DNA of 53,056 bases from an uncultured bacterium (GTDB lineage Bacteria > Patescibacteriota > Minisyncoccia > Phycocordibacterales > PALSA-1337): assembly GCA_903842025.1 (NCBI GenBank), contig CAIMKX010000012.1:1-53056 (forward strand), read 5' to 3'. Both the position numbers and the translations under genes were made by a program. Positions 39,759-48,116 of the stretch are shown here, piece by piece (position 1 is the stretch's first letter; each line of letters opens with the position of its first letter). Under the pieces are notes generated by a model that searched no databases, had not been told where the DNA came from, and was given only the letters and a program-made list of their open reading frames with translations.

Positions 39759-40517
39759 CTACTTTATCGGAATGAACAAAAAATTGTATATCATAGGATC
39801 ATATGTCTTGAACTCTTCAAGCTTCCCTTCGATAATGTTGCAGACGCGATATCCAAGATCAGTAATCCTCTTTATCCTTGCCTCAGGCGAAAGTCCGCCG
39901 CCGGAATCGATCTCGCAAAATATCAAAGGTTTAAATTGTCTGATCGTTTTGAGCGCCCCCGAAATTACCTCCATCTCATGCCCTTCGACATCGATCTTAA
40001 GAAGATCAAGTCTGTCGAAATTGCAATCATCTATGGTACTCGCCGGAACATCATAACTTTTTATGATCGGCTTTCCAGTCTGCCCGACGCTTGAATACCC
40101 GCTATCGACAGATTCGTTGAACGTCACCTTACCGCTCCTATCAGAAACCGCTGAATGGATAGCCTTGATGTTGCCGACAATCTTTGCGTTCTTTTCTAAA
40201 ACAGCAAACGTTCCTTCGCCCGGTTCAAAAGCTACAACAACACCGAGATATGCGCTTTTTGCGAACGGCACTGAATGGTCACCGATATTGGCGCCAACGT
40301 CCACGATAAAGTCGGACGGCTTGATCATCCTTTTCAGCAATGCGATTTCCTTGCTTTCGCCGCCGCCGATCCAAAACAATTTCTTTCCGCAATCCGTTTC
40401 CGGTTCATAATAGATCTTGATCCCTTCGTATTCAACTTTTGGAATAACGCCAAACAGATACAAGATCCTGTGGCTCAAAAATTTGGCCCTGCGAAAAAAA
40501 AGTTTCATCTTCTTCAT
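39759..40517 (-). CDS. FkbM family methyltransferase
   Basis: DFIVDVGANIGDHSVPFAKSA, LDLLKIDVEGHEMEVISGA. Confidence 0.92.
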   Translation of the reverse strand: MKKMKLFFRRAKFLSHRILYLFGVIPKVEYEGIKIYYEPETDCGKKLFWIGGGESKEIALLKRMIKPSDFIVDVGANIGDHSVPFAKSAYLGVVVAFEPGEGTFAVLEKNAKIVGNIKAIHSAVSDRSGKVTFNESVDSGYSSVGQTGKPIIKSYDVPASTIDDCNFDRLDLLKIDVEGHEMEVISGALKTIRQFKPLIFCEIDSGGGLSPEARIKRITDLGYRVCNIIEGKLEEFKTYDPMIYNFLFIPIK

Positions 40518-40518
40518 A

Positions 40519-41226
40519 TCAGTGTTTTATGAATAAAGAGTCTTCGCTGAGAACTCCCCCATTCTTGGCGTCAAATTTCCAAGCCAGGCCGCCTTTGTAA
40601 GAAAAGCCTTGTGAAGTTAGCAGAGCGTAAATGTTGGCAAAGAGAGGCTGTCCTTCGTAGAGCGAAATGAAAGCCGTTTCAACAATAACAAACTTGGCAC
40701 TTTTAAGAAATTTGAGGCCACCTTTGATTACCTTATCTTCATAACCCTGAGTATCCATTTTCACTAGAATATTCTTTTCCAACGAATGAGGATCAATCTC
40801 TTTCAAATCATCAAGCCTTTTGATCAAGATCATTTCCTGGCTTTCGCCACTGGTATGAGGATAAAGATCCTTATGAGACTGGGCCATTTTACGGATGGAT
40901 GAGCTTGGCGAATAACTACTGCGGTGCATTTGGACAGTTTCATTGGAATCACCCAAAGCAAAATTGAAAGCCTTGAAATTCTGGTCATTCTTATTTGAAT
41001 CATTCAGTTTATCGAAACAGTCCTTCAAAGGCTCAAAAGAATAGACTTGAGCTTCAGGCAAAACCTCTCGGATTTCCCTGACGAACTGGCCGGTATTGGC
41101 ACCAATATCAAGAACGGTTTTGATATCAGCTTCTTTGAGAAAATGAAGCTGATCAAAGATCGGCCGATATTTGTGAATATCGAGTCCGACTTTCCAAAAG
41201 ATTTTTCTGAGAGGATTTACCGACAT
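40519..41226 (-). CDS. FkbM family methyltransferase
   Basis: KTVLDIGANTGQFVREIREVLP, LVKMDTQGYEDKVIKGG; ATG at 41226. Confidence 0.9.
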   Translation of the reverse strand: MSVNPLRKIFWKVGLDIHKYRPIFDQLHFLKEADIKTVLDIGANTGQFVREIREVLPEAQVYSFEPLKDCFDKLNDSNKNDQNFKAFNFALGDSNETVQMHRSSYSPSSSIRKMAQSHKDLYPHTSGESQEMILIKRLDDLKEIDPHSLEKNILVKMDTQGYEDKVIKGGLKFLKSAKFVIVETAFISLYEGQPLFANIYALLTSQGFSYKGGLAWKFDAKNGGVLSEDSLFIKH

Positions 41227-42173
41227 ATGTTTCTGATCGTGGCTGTGACTTTCTGTTTGATAAGGCGCAAGGCTGATGGCTTGGGTGCCAGCCCATAATT
41301 CCAACCTGGCATAATCTTGATTATCTGATTGTAAGATTCTTGCAGAGCCTGAATATATGATCTATATATTCTCGCATGATGAATCGTGATCGGATAGGGT
41401 TTTATCTTAGCATTTCTATCTTTATAAACAATCAAACCGTGAAAATGGTAACAAACCAGAGGTTCGCCGTCTATCAAGAAATTATTTTCATTTCTCGTAA
41501 TCTTGTATCGTTCCAGATTCCATGTGCCGAGGTTGACGCCTTTCTCAGGAATCTCCTCGACATCGGCAAATCTTTTTGACCAGTCGGTCAAATAGGCTTG
41601 ATCACCGTGACGCCCCTTGTCATGATAAGCATAACACCAGTCGATGCATTGCTCCCGATATCTTTTCGTGCAGGCCAGTGCCGTTTCGCCGTTACGGAAG
41701 ACGATAAAACCTGAATTGAAATATCCGATTCCGGCGGACAAATGAGCCTTCTTGGCCGAAAACTTATGAGAAGTCAGCAAAACGGAGGATTCCTTATGGG
41801 CATTTACAATCGGATCGAGGGTCGAGTAAAACAAAAGATCGGAATCGGCGAAAACTAAAGTTTCCATCTGCTTTTCCTTCAAAAGAAAATTCATGAAAGC
41901 CGGCTTGCATGTCCAGGCAAATTCGCGGAATGTCCTGTTTGATTTCGTGGCTTCAAGTTCCTTGTCATGAAGATCGGAAATAGCAATGATCCTCAAATAT
42001 TCTTTGCCGAGTTTTCTGAAGAGATCTTCTGTTTCCTTATCCAGACACAGGACCCAACAAATAGAACCCGGCATATTTTTTTCTATAGAATTGAAAAGTG
42101 TTAGACACTTGAAAGCAAAATTCTTGTCAGCAACCGTGCAAAAGTCTAATTTTGTCAGCATATATTTAACCAA
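41217..42173 (-). CDS. GT8-like nucleotide-diphospho-sugar glycosyltransferase
   Basis: LVFADSDLLFYSTLDPI (DxD), AGIGYFNSGFIVFR. Confidence 0.7.
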   Translation of the reverse strand: MVKYMLTKLDFCTVADKNFAFKCLTLFNSIEKNMPGSICWVLCLDKETEDLFRKLGKEYLRIIAISDLHDKELEATKSNRTFREFAWTCKPAFMNFLLKEKQMETLVFADSDLLFYSTLDPIVNAHKESSVLLTSHKFSAKKAHLSAGIGYFNSGFIVFRNGETALACTKRYREQCIDWCYAYHDKGRHGDQAYLTDWSKRFADVEEIPEKGVNLGTWNLERYKITRNENNFLIDGEPLVCYHFHGLIVYKDRNAKIKPYPITIHHARIYRSYIQALQESYNQIIKIMPGWNYGLAPKPSALRLIKQKVTATIRNICR

Positions 42174-43203
42174 GGTTATTTATCAAATCATGCGCCAATT
42201 CCCTAAGACTAAATTTCTGAACAACGATCGCCCTCATCTTTTCACCATACTGCCCTTTCAAAGTCCGGTCAAAAGAAAGAAGCTTGCGTAATTTATCCGC
42301 CAGACTCTCCGAATTATTCTCCTCAAACAGAAAATCCTTACCGACCAAATCCGTCAAATTCTTGTTCGAAACCTGGACCAAAGCCTGACAGGCCATGGCT
42401 TCGAAAATAGTCTTGTCATAGCTGCCACTATCGGTCAGATTCACGCAGACCTCGTGAGCATTGTAGACCTGAACCGCTTCCGGATTGGGAATGCCGGGAT
42501 GAAACTTGATCTTTGAACCCAAGGAACCTTCCATTACTTTCTCCTTCAATGAATCGTAATATTTCTCATTGCCAGGCGAAGGATTGCCATAGAAAGATGC
42601 GTTAAATTCTACACCTTGTTGATCCAAAATCCTCAAAGCCTCGATCAAAATCTCCGGCTTCTTGACTGGATCCATTCTGCCAAAAAAGAGAATCGAATTC
42701 GGAAGCTTGGCAATTTCCGGCTTGCGATTGAACAATTCGGTATCGATCCCCACCGGCATCAGAAGTGTTTTTTTGAATTTGGCGGTATAGGAATACTTGG
42801 AAGTACAGAAAACCTTATGACAGAACAAGACCGCCAAATCGGTCAGGAAACCGCCGACTTGATGATTCCTCCACATCGTGATTTTCTTGCCCAGGATATG
42901 CCAAATCAGACCTCCCAGAAGGACATATTCCTGGTTCATGTGGACAAAGACTGCATCATAATCATTTCTTTCCCGCCAAATGTGGCCAATGAAACGGCTG
43001 ACATATTTCCACCTTCTTGACCGGCCGTCTTCCTTGCCCAGAGACAGGACTTTGACATTGTCCGGCAACTCGACCAAACCCTTTTCGAGACAGATCACAA
43101 CCACCGATTCGAAATGCTTGGAAAATTCTACAATCCAGCCATGAAAAAAACCGAGGACCGGGTCATTCTTATCGATTTTTTGGGTTACGATCAGTAGTTT
43201 CAT
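42166..43203 (-). CDS. glycosyltransferase family 4
   Basis: ILFFGRMDPVKKPEILIEALRIL, YDKTIFEAMACQALVQVSN. Confidence 0.9.
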   Translation of the reverse strand: MKLLIVTQKIDKNDPVLGFFHGWIVEFSKHFESVVVICLEKGLVELPDNVKVLSLGKEDGRSRRWKYVSRFIGHIWRERNDYDAVFVHMNQEYVLLGGLIWHILGKKITMWRNHQVGGFLTDLAVLFCHKVFCTSKYSYTAKFKKTLLMPVGIDTELFNRKPEIAKLPNSILFFGRMDPVKKPEILIEALRILDQQGVEFNASFYGNPSPGNEKYYDSLKEKVMEGSLGSKIKFHPGIPNPEAVQVYNAHEVCVNLTDSGSYDKTIFEAMACQALVQVSNKNLTDLVGKDFLFEENNSESLADKLRKLLSFDRTLKGQYGEKMRAIVVQKFSLRELAHDLINNLG

Positions 43204-43234
43204 TTTTTACTGGAATTCACGAGCGACCTCGAAC

Positions 43235-43352
43235 ATATTTTTAATTTGGTGTGCCTGCCCCTCCGAAGCTCGATTTTCGAGCGAAGGGGGCGGGCGCCCG
43301 CCCTTCTTCGCTCCTCGACAAGCTCGGAGCTACGAAGGACAAGCAGACCAAA
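43235..43352. repeat. palindromic repeat element (cctccgaagctcg family) with 16-bp perfect core gggcgggcgcccgccc
   Basis: core 43288-43303; outer imperfect arms tttggtgtgcctgcccctccgaagctc / gagctacgaaggacaagcagaccaaa. Confidence 0.75.
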
Positions 43353-43811
43353 TCAGAAAGGTGCGGAGCGGGCGCTTGGCCGATTACCTTCATTGAAAAC
43401 TAAATGGTAAACATAAAAGCTTTCAAAAGCAATGAGGATGCTGACTATTATTTGTGAGGCCAAATAATGGAAGCCAAAATAATGAACGAATGCGAAGATT
43501 CCGACGGTATTCAAACCGAGATTGATGCTAGTCACAATAAGATAAATAATAGCCTGCGAATGAATTTTATCCGTGGAACGATCGTTAAAGGTCCAGAATT
43601 TCTGAAGAGTGAAGCTGACAATGAAGGAAACAAGGAAAGCGATTATCGAAGACGTTATGTACCAGACGCCGAAGACGTCCGTAAGCAAATATAATAGGAC
43701 CAAATCGACAACCGCGGCCGTGCCGCCGGAGATGATGTAGCGGACAATCTTAGTCTTCGCCGGATATTTTTCGTTAAACTTACCGTAGGTTTGTTTGAGA
43801 GAGTTGATCAT
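43353..43811 (-). CDS. GtrA family membrane protein
   Basis: FVRYIISGGTAAVVDLVLLYLLTDVFG-type GtrA sequence, 4 TM. Confidence 0.88.
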   Translation of the reverse strand: MINSLKQTYGKFNEKYPAKTKIVRYIISGGTAAVVDLVLLYLLTDVFGVWYITSSIIAFLVSFIVSFTLQKFWTFNDRSTDKIHSQAIIYLIVTSINLGLNTVGIFAFVHYFGFHYLASQIIVSILIAFESFYVYHLVFNEGNRPSARSAPF

Positions 43812-43816
43812 AGTTT

Positions 43817-43865
43817 AGAGGTAGGAGGTAAGAGGTAAGATATTAGATATAAGATAAAAGATATT
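43817..43865. repeat. degenerate heptanucleotide array (7 units)
   Basis: agaggta|ggaggta|agaggta|agatatt|agatata|agataaa|agatatt. Confidence 0.85.
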
Positions 43866-43878
43866 TGAAGAGACAAAG

Positions 43879-44916
43879 CTAGCTCTGAAGCAGTTTAGTT
43901 ATTGTACTGGCGACATCCGAGGTGTTAAATTCGACGATCGTGGCGCCGACTTCCCTGGCCACGCCGACATCAGTGGAGATAATCCGACAACCGGCGGCTC
44001 GGGCTTCAACTAACGTCATTCCATAACCTTCAAACAGAGAAGTGTTCAAGAAAACATCGGCGGTTTTGTAGTAGGAAACGAGAATGTCTCTATCAACTCG
44101 ATTCTCAATGATAATGGAATTATTAGAGGTAAGAGATAAGAGATAAGAGGTAAGAGATTTGATATTGGATATTTGGGAACCAGATCCGACGATAATAAGA
44201 CCGGCCTTTGGAAAACTTTTAACCACCTCCGGCCAAGATTTGATGGCTAATTCAATGTTTTTCTCTTTTTCCAATCTCGAGGCCATCAAAACGATTTTGT
44301 CAAATTGTCGATATTTCCTATGCAGATCGATCAAAATCGGCGCGTTCTTGATCCTCTCGGTATCGACGGCAATCGGACGGACTTCGATCTCCTTGAGGTC
44401 TCTCCTCAAGGAGACAACATACCTCTTTATTCTTTCAGAAACTACCCGAACCTTATCTGCTTTTGGAATATAACGCTGTGCTAATATTCTTCTGATCTTA
44501 TTGGTCAGATTATAGGCATAATTCGGACTGCCAAGGTCTTCATGAATCTGGATCTCCAGCGGAATTACGAATTTCTTTTTAAGGGAAACACTCGCCATTG
44601 CAGTCAGTGAGGCATCCTGGCAAGTTATCTCCGTAATTCCATGCTGTTTGATAATTTGCTTACCTATTTTAATCGCGTCAAACGGATAGAATGCCTTAAA
44701 TAATGATTGGGTTGAATAAACCCAGCAGTTAGGAGCAATCTGAAAGGAGTTTAAGCTAATTTTGGAATTTGGAATTTGGAATTTGGAATTTTGGAATATA
44801 ACAATATGCACCTCGTCATAGTCCTTCGCATACTCGATCTGCCGCGCGCGAACATCGCTCTTCTCGTCGAAGATCAACCTATCCGTCGAAATCATCAATA
44901 ATCGTCTGTTTTCCAT
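43879..44916 (-). CDS. glycosyltransferase family 4
   Basis: MASRLEKEKNIELAIKSW, VFLNTSLFEGYGMTLVEARAAGCRIISTDVG; ATG at 44916. Confidence 0.88.
   Translation of the reverse strand: MENRRLLMISTDRLIFDEKSDVRARQIEYAKDYDEVHIVIFQNSKFQIPNSKISLNSFQIAPNCWVYSTQSLFKAFYPFDAIKIGKQIIKQHGITEITCQDASLTAMASVSLKKKFVIPLEIQIHEDLGSPNYAYNLTNKIRRILAQRYIPKADKVRVVSERIKRYVVSLRRDLKEIEVRPIAVDTERIKNAPILIDLHRKYRQFDKIVLMASRLEKEKNIELAIKSWPEVVKSFPKAGLIIVGSGSQISNIKSLTSYLLSLTSNNSIIIENRVDRDILVSYYKTADVFLNTSLFEGYGMTLVEARAAGCRIISTDVGVAREVGATIVEFNTSDVASTITKLLQS
44125..44173. repeat. heptanucleotide array inside the GT4 CDS
   Basis: agaggta|agagata|agagata|agaggta|agagatt|tgatatt|ggatatt. Confidence 0.88.
44764..44791. repeat. (GGAATTT)4 array inside the GT4 CDS
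   Basis: four exact copies. Confidence 0.95.
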
Positions 44917-44949
44917 TCTAAATTCTATATTCAAACTTCTAAATTCTAA
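44915..44949. repeat. heptanucleotide array (attctaa-type) directly 5' of the GT4 start codon
   Basis: attctaa|attctat|attcaaa|cttctaa|attctaa. Confidence 0.85.
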
Positions 44950-46031
44950 CTAACCTTCTCCCAAATCCCGATAATCTCCCCGCCAATCTCCTCCCAAGTA
45001 TGCACCCAGGTGAACTGCCGAACCTTGCCGGCTTGAATCGCCCGGTTTTTCGGATCAGAAAGCCAAACGATCTTCTCGGAGATGTCATTCTTATCCTGCG
45101 GATCAACAAAAATAGCGCAGTCTTTGACCCGTTCGGAGATTCCGGTTTCTTTTGTCAAGATAAACGGGGTGCCGACATGTATGGCGTCAAAGATCATATT
45201 CGGACTGATATCACCCAACGAAGCCAAAACAACCGCGTATGAGTTATGGACCTTTTCAACAAAACTATCATAAACAGCTTTGCCGCAATCCAATTCAACA
45301 TCCTCCAACCCGTGCTGTCGAATCACATCTTTAGCCTGCTTGAAAGCTTCCTTGAGCAATTCGGCATTCTTCCATTTGAGAGATCTCGTACCGGCCACGA
45401 AAGACCGGTTGTCCGGTTGGACCGGCTCAATTCTCGCTCCGCAATAATTCTCGACTATGAAATTTTTCTTCGGATCCAAACCATAGGCTTTTTCAAAGAT
45501 CTTCCTTTGCCAATCGGTGCTGAATATCACCGCCGCCGCTTTCCTCAAGGAGCGGCCGCCCCATTTGAAAAAAAGTTTTTCCTTGAATGTGTAGACGATC
45601 GATCTGTCTTCGTAGAAATTCCTGAACAGAACCAGATTCCCCGTCCTTTCGGTATAGGACTCCCAGAGGAAATCGCCGCCGGTCCGGACGATATACTTCT
45701 TATGCATAAGTGAACAAGCAACCATGGTTGGAACAGCGGCTGACCAGGTATCGAGAACGAGGATGAGATCGGCATTCCAACCTTTGCGGATGATTTTTAG
45801 AAAATACAAAATGTGACGGACTATCGGCGGAAAGGCTCGCTCCCAACGATAAGCGGCGACTTTGACTTCATGGCCGCCTTCGCCCTCCGAAGCTCTTCGA
45901 GTCTGAGACTCATCAGAGTCGATGACCTTGGCGGAGGAGGGTTTTTTCCAAGTCTCATAGAGATTGCGGGCATACTGGGCCGGACCGCCAATGTCAGGAG
46001 GATAAATGCCGGAAGCGATTAGGATTTTCAT
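44946..46031 (-). CDS. glycosyltransferase family 4 with in-frame repeat insertion
   Basis: MKILIASGIYPPDIGGPAQYARNLYETW...GGHEVKVAAY; 21-aa insert PSSAKVIDSDESQTRRASEGE. Confidence 0.88.
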   Translation of the reverse strand: MKILIASGIYPPDIGGPAQYARNLYETWKKPSSAKVIDSDESQTRRASEGEGGHEVKVAAYRWERAFPPIVRHILYFLKIIRKGWNADLILVLDTWSAAVPTMVACSLMHKKYIVRTGGDFLWESYTERTGNLVLFRNFYEDRSIVYTFKEKLFFKWGGRSLRKAAAVIFSTDWQRKIFEKAYGLDPKKNFIVENYCGARIEPVQPDNRSFVAGTRSLKWKNAELLKEAFKQAKDVIRQHGLEDVELDCGKAVYDSFVEKVHNSYAVVLASLGDISPNMIFDAIHVGTPFILTKETGISERVKDCAIFVDPQDKNDISEKIVWLSDPKNRAIQAGKVRQFTWVHTWEEIGGEIIGIWEKVS

Positions 46032-46080
46032 GGTATTTTCATTATAGCGCAGTGCTCAGTAGGTGACCACCCGCAGTCTT

Positions 46081-46273
46081 GTCATTCCCGCGAAAGCGGG
46101 AATCCAGTGTTGAATACCATAATTGAAAATTCAAAAATCAAAATGGAAAATGACAAGGTAAAAATCAAAATGAAATCGCACCTGTAGCAGACATTTTGCA
46201 TTTTAAATTGTCATTTTCCATTTTGAGATTTACATTTTACATTACACAGGATTCCCGCTTTCGCGGGAATGAC
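46081..46273. repeat. 193-bp MITE-like element with nested inverted repeats
   Basis: 30-bp TIRs (29/30) 46081-46110 / 46244-46273; inner 19-bp perfect IR tcaaaatggaaaatgacaa (46138-46156)/ttgtcattttccattttga (46208-46226). Confidence 0.92.
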
Positions 46274-46286
46274 AAAAAACTTTGCA

Positions 46287-47462
46287 CTAATTATGACTGT
46301 TTTCGCGGGAATAGCATAAGACATCCTTCATCTTCCCCGCAACCATTCCCCACTGGTAATTATTCCTGACCATCTCCCTGGCCTGTTTGACGATATGTTC
46401 CCTCGATTCCCTGTCCTTAATAAGTTTCTCGACTTTCTGGGCGATACTTTTTGGATTTCTGACTTCACAGAATAACCCAGTCTCACCGTCCTTCAGGAAA
46501 TCGGGAATACCGCCGACCGGCGTGGCAATGACAGGAAGGCCAGCGGCCATGGCTTCCAAAAAAGAATTACCCAGACCTTCAGAAAGCGAAGGTCGGACGA
46601 AGATATCGGCTGATTGCAAATACTTGGGCATTTCCGAATGCGGAACGAATCCTTTGAAGAAGACGCGATCTTCAACCCCCAAGGCCTTGGTCAAATTCTT
46701 GAGCTTTTGCTCCTCCTGGCCGGTGCCGAGAATTATCAGCTTACAGGATCTCTCCAGTAAGGCCAGAGATCTGATCAGATCGTCGACGGCGTTCTTTTCG
46801 ACCAGCCTAGAAGTTGTGATGACCGACGTGTCAAAATCTTGCAAATGATCTTCTTCGCGCATTTGTTGTCTGGTCTCACCATCGATCAACCTTGAGAAAT
46901 GATCGAAGTCGACGCCGTTCGGAACGATGACGATCGGACATTTGGCGCCCATCAGCTTGGACCATTCGGAAAGGAACTTGGAAATGGCCTGGATCCTGTC
47001 GGCCGCGGCGAAGATCATTCTGAAAAACGGGCGGAATATTCCCTGGCGCCGCCCGAAATTGTCACCTTCTTGGATCGTCAGGATGAAAGGGATTTCCGGC
47101 TTTACTTTCTTGAAAAGAAAAGTGGCAAAACCGGCATAGCTGGCCATGATCGACCAGACAACGTCATATTTGTCTCGGTGATTTAGGAAAATGGCTTTGA
47201 GAAAAGCCAAGGGAACAAAAAAAATCTTCGAAAGCAGAAAGATTTTGGAGCTATTGGTTCTCTGACCGAACCACGGCAAGCCGACCCGATAGACATTGAC
47301 ATTGCCAACCCGCTCAAAAGCCGGCGCCTGCTTGCGCAAAGTTATCATGTCAAACTCGATCTCTTGCGGAGAAATCCTGTCGGTGATTTCTTTTATGGCC
47401 ACCTCGGCTCCGCCGATGTTGCGCGGGTAGTAGACCAGGGAAAATATGAGAATTCGGCGCAT
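46287..47462 (-). CDS. glycosyltransferase family 4
   Basis: FVRPSLSEGLGNSFLEAMAAGLPVIATPVGGIPDFL. Confidence 0.93.
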   Translation of the reverse strand: MRRILIFSLVYYPRNIGGAEVAIKEITDRISPQEIEFDMITLRKQAPAFERVGNVNVYRVGLPWFGQRTNSSKIFLLSKIFFVPLAFLKAIFLNHRDKYDVVWSIMASYAGFATFLFKKVKPEIPFILTIQEGDNFGRRQGIFRPFFRMIFAAADRIQAISKFLSEWSKLMGAKCPIVIVPNGVDFDHFSRLIDGETRQQMREEDHLQDFDTSVITTSRLVEKNAVDDLIRSLALLERSCKLIILGTGQEEQKLKNLTKALGVEDRVFFKGFVPHSEMPKYLQSADIFVRPSLSEGLGNSFLEAMAAGLPVIATPVGGIPDFLKDGETGLFCEVRNPKSIAQKVEKLIKDRESREHIVKQAREMVRNNYQWGMVAGKMKDVLCYSRENSHN

Positions 47463-47505
47463 GGGGTAATTCTAGGCGAGCAGATGATTCCGCGCAAGCA
47501 CAAAA

Positions 47506-47784
47506 TCATTCAAATAAGTTGGCATGGTTGCCAATATTCATCAAACGAACATATTTCTCGGTCATATTGATTTCATATAAAAGCAAACAATCTCCGCTAA
47601 TGTGACATTCTCGAAATCCTATAAAATCCCCTTTCAGGGCATGGTCATGATACTGGTTTCCAATTTCTTTTCCGTCTCTGAGTAACTGATAAATTGTTTC
47701 AAAAATATCCAACCTAAAACGACCAGAACTTTGAATTCTTTTGTATGACTTTTTGAATTTGTTGCCATACTTGATTTCAAACAT
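47506..47784 (-). CDS. YafQ/RelE-family mRNA interferase toxin
   Basis: YGNKFKKSYKRI, YHDHALKGDFIGFRECHISGDCLLLYEI. Confidence 0.85.
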   Translation of the reverse strand: MFEIKYGNKFKKSYKRIQSSGRFRLDIFETIYQLLRDGKEIGNQYHDHALKGDFIGFRECHISGDCLLLYEINMTEKYVRLMNIGNHANLFE

Positions 47785-47794
47785 ACAATTTCAA

Positions 47795-48076
47795 TCAGGC
47801 ATTAAGATCGGCCATAAGCTCTTCAAATGAATGAACAGTTTTTTCACGACCTGCTTTCATTGCTTTCCATTCCTCCAATATTTCCTTTTCATATTCCGGC
47901 GTATAGCCATTCTCGGTCAGGGCCTTGAATGGAATGGATTTGGTCCTGATGACCTGCGCCAAAAACATCTTCATGGCTGAAGACAGGTCAATGCCGAGCT
48001 TCTTGAATATGCTCTGGGCTTTGGCTTTGGTCGCACTATCGATGCGCAATTGGATGGTTGTTTGGGTTGTGGACAT
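47795..48076 (-). CDS. RelB/DinJ-family antitoxin
   Basis: TIQLRIDSATKAKAQSIFKKLGIDLSSAMKMFLAQVI. Confidence 0.88.
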   Translation of the reverse strand: MSTTQTTIQLRIDSATKAKAQSIFKKLGIDLSSAMKMFLAQVIRTKSIPFKALTENGYTPEYEKEILEEWKAMKAGREKTVHSFEELMADLNA

Positions 48077-48116
48077 GAACCCATCTTACCAAGTGTAATG
48101 ACATTGTCAATACAGC

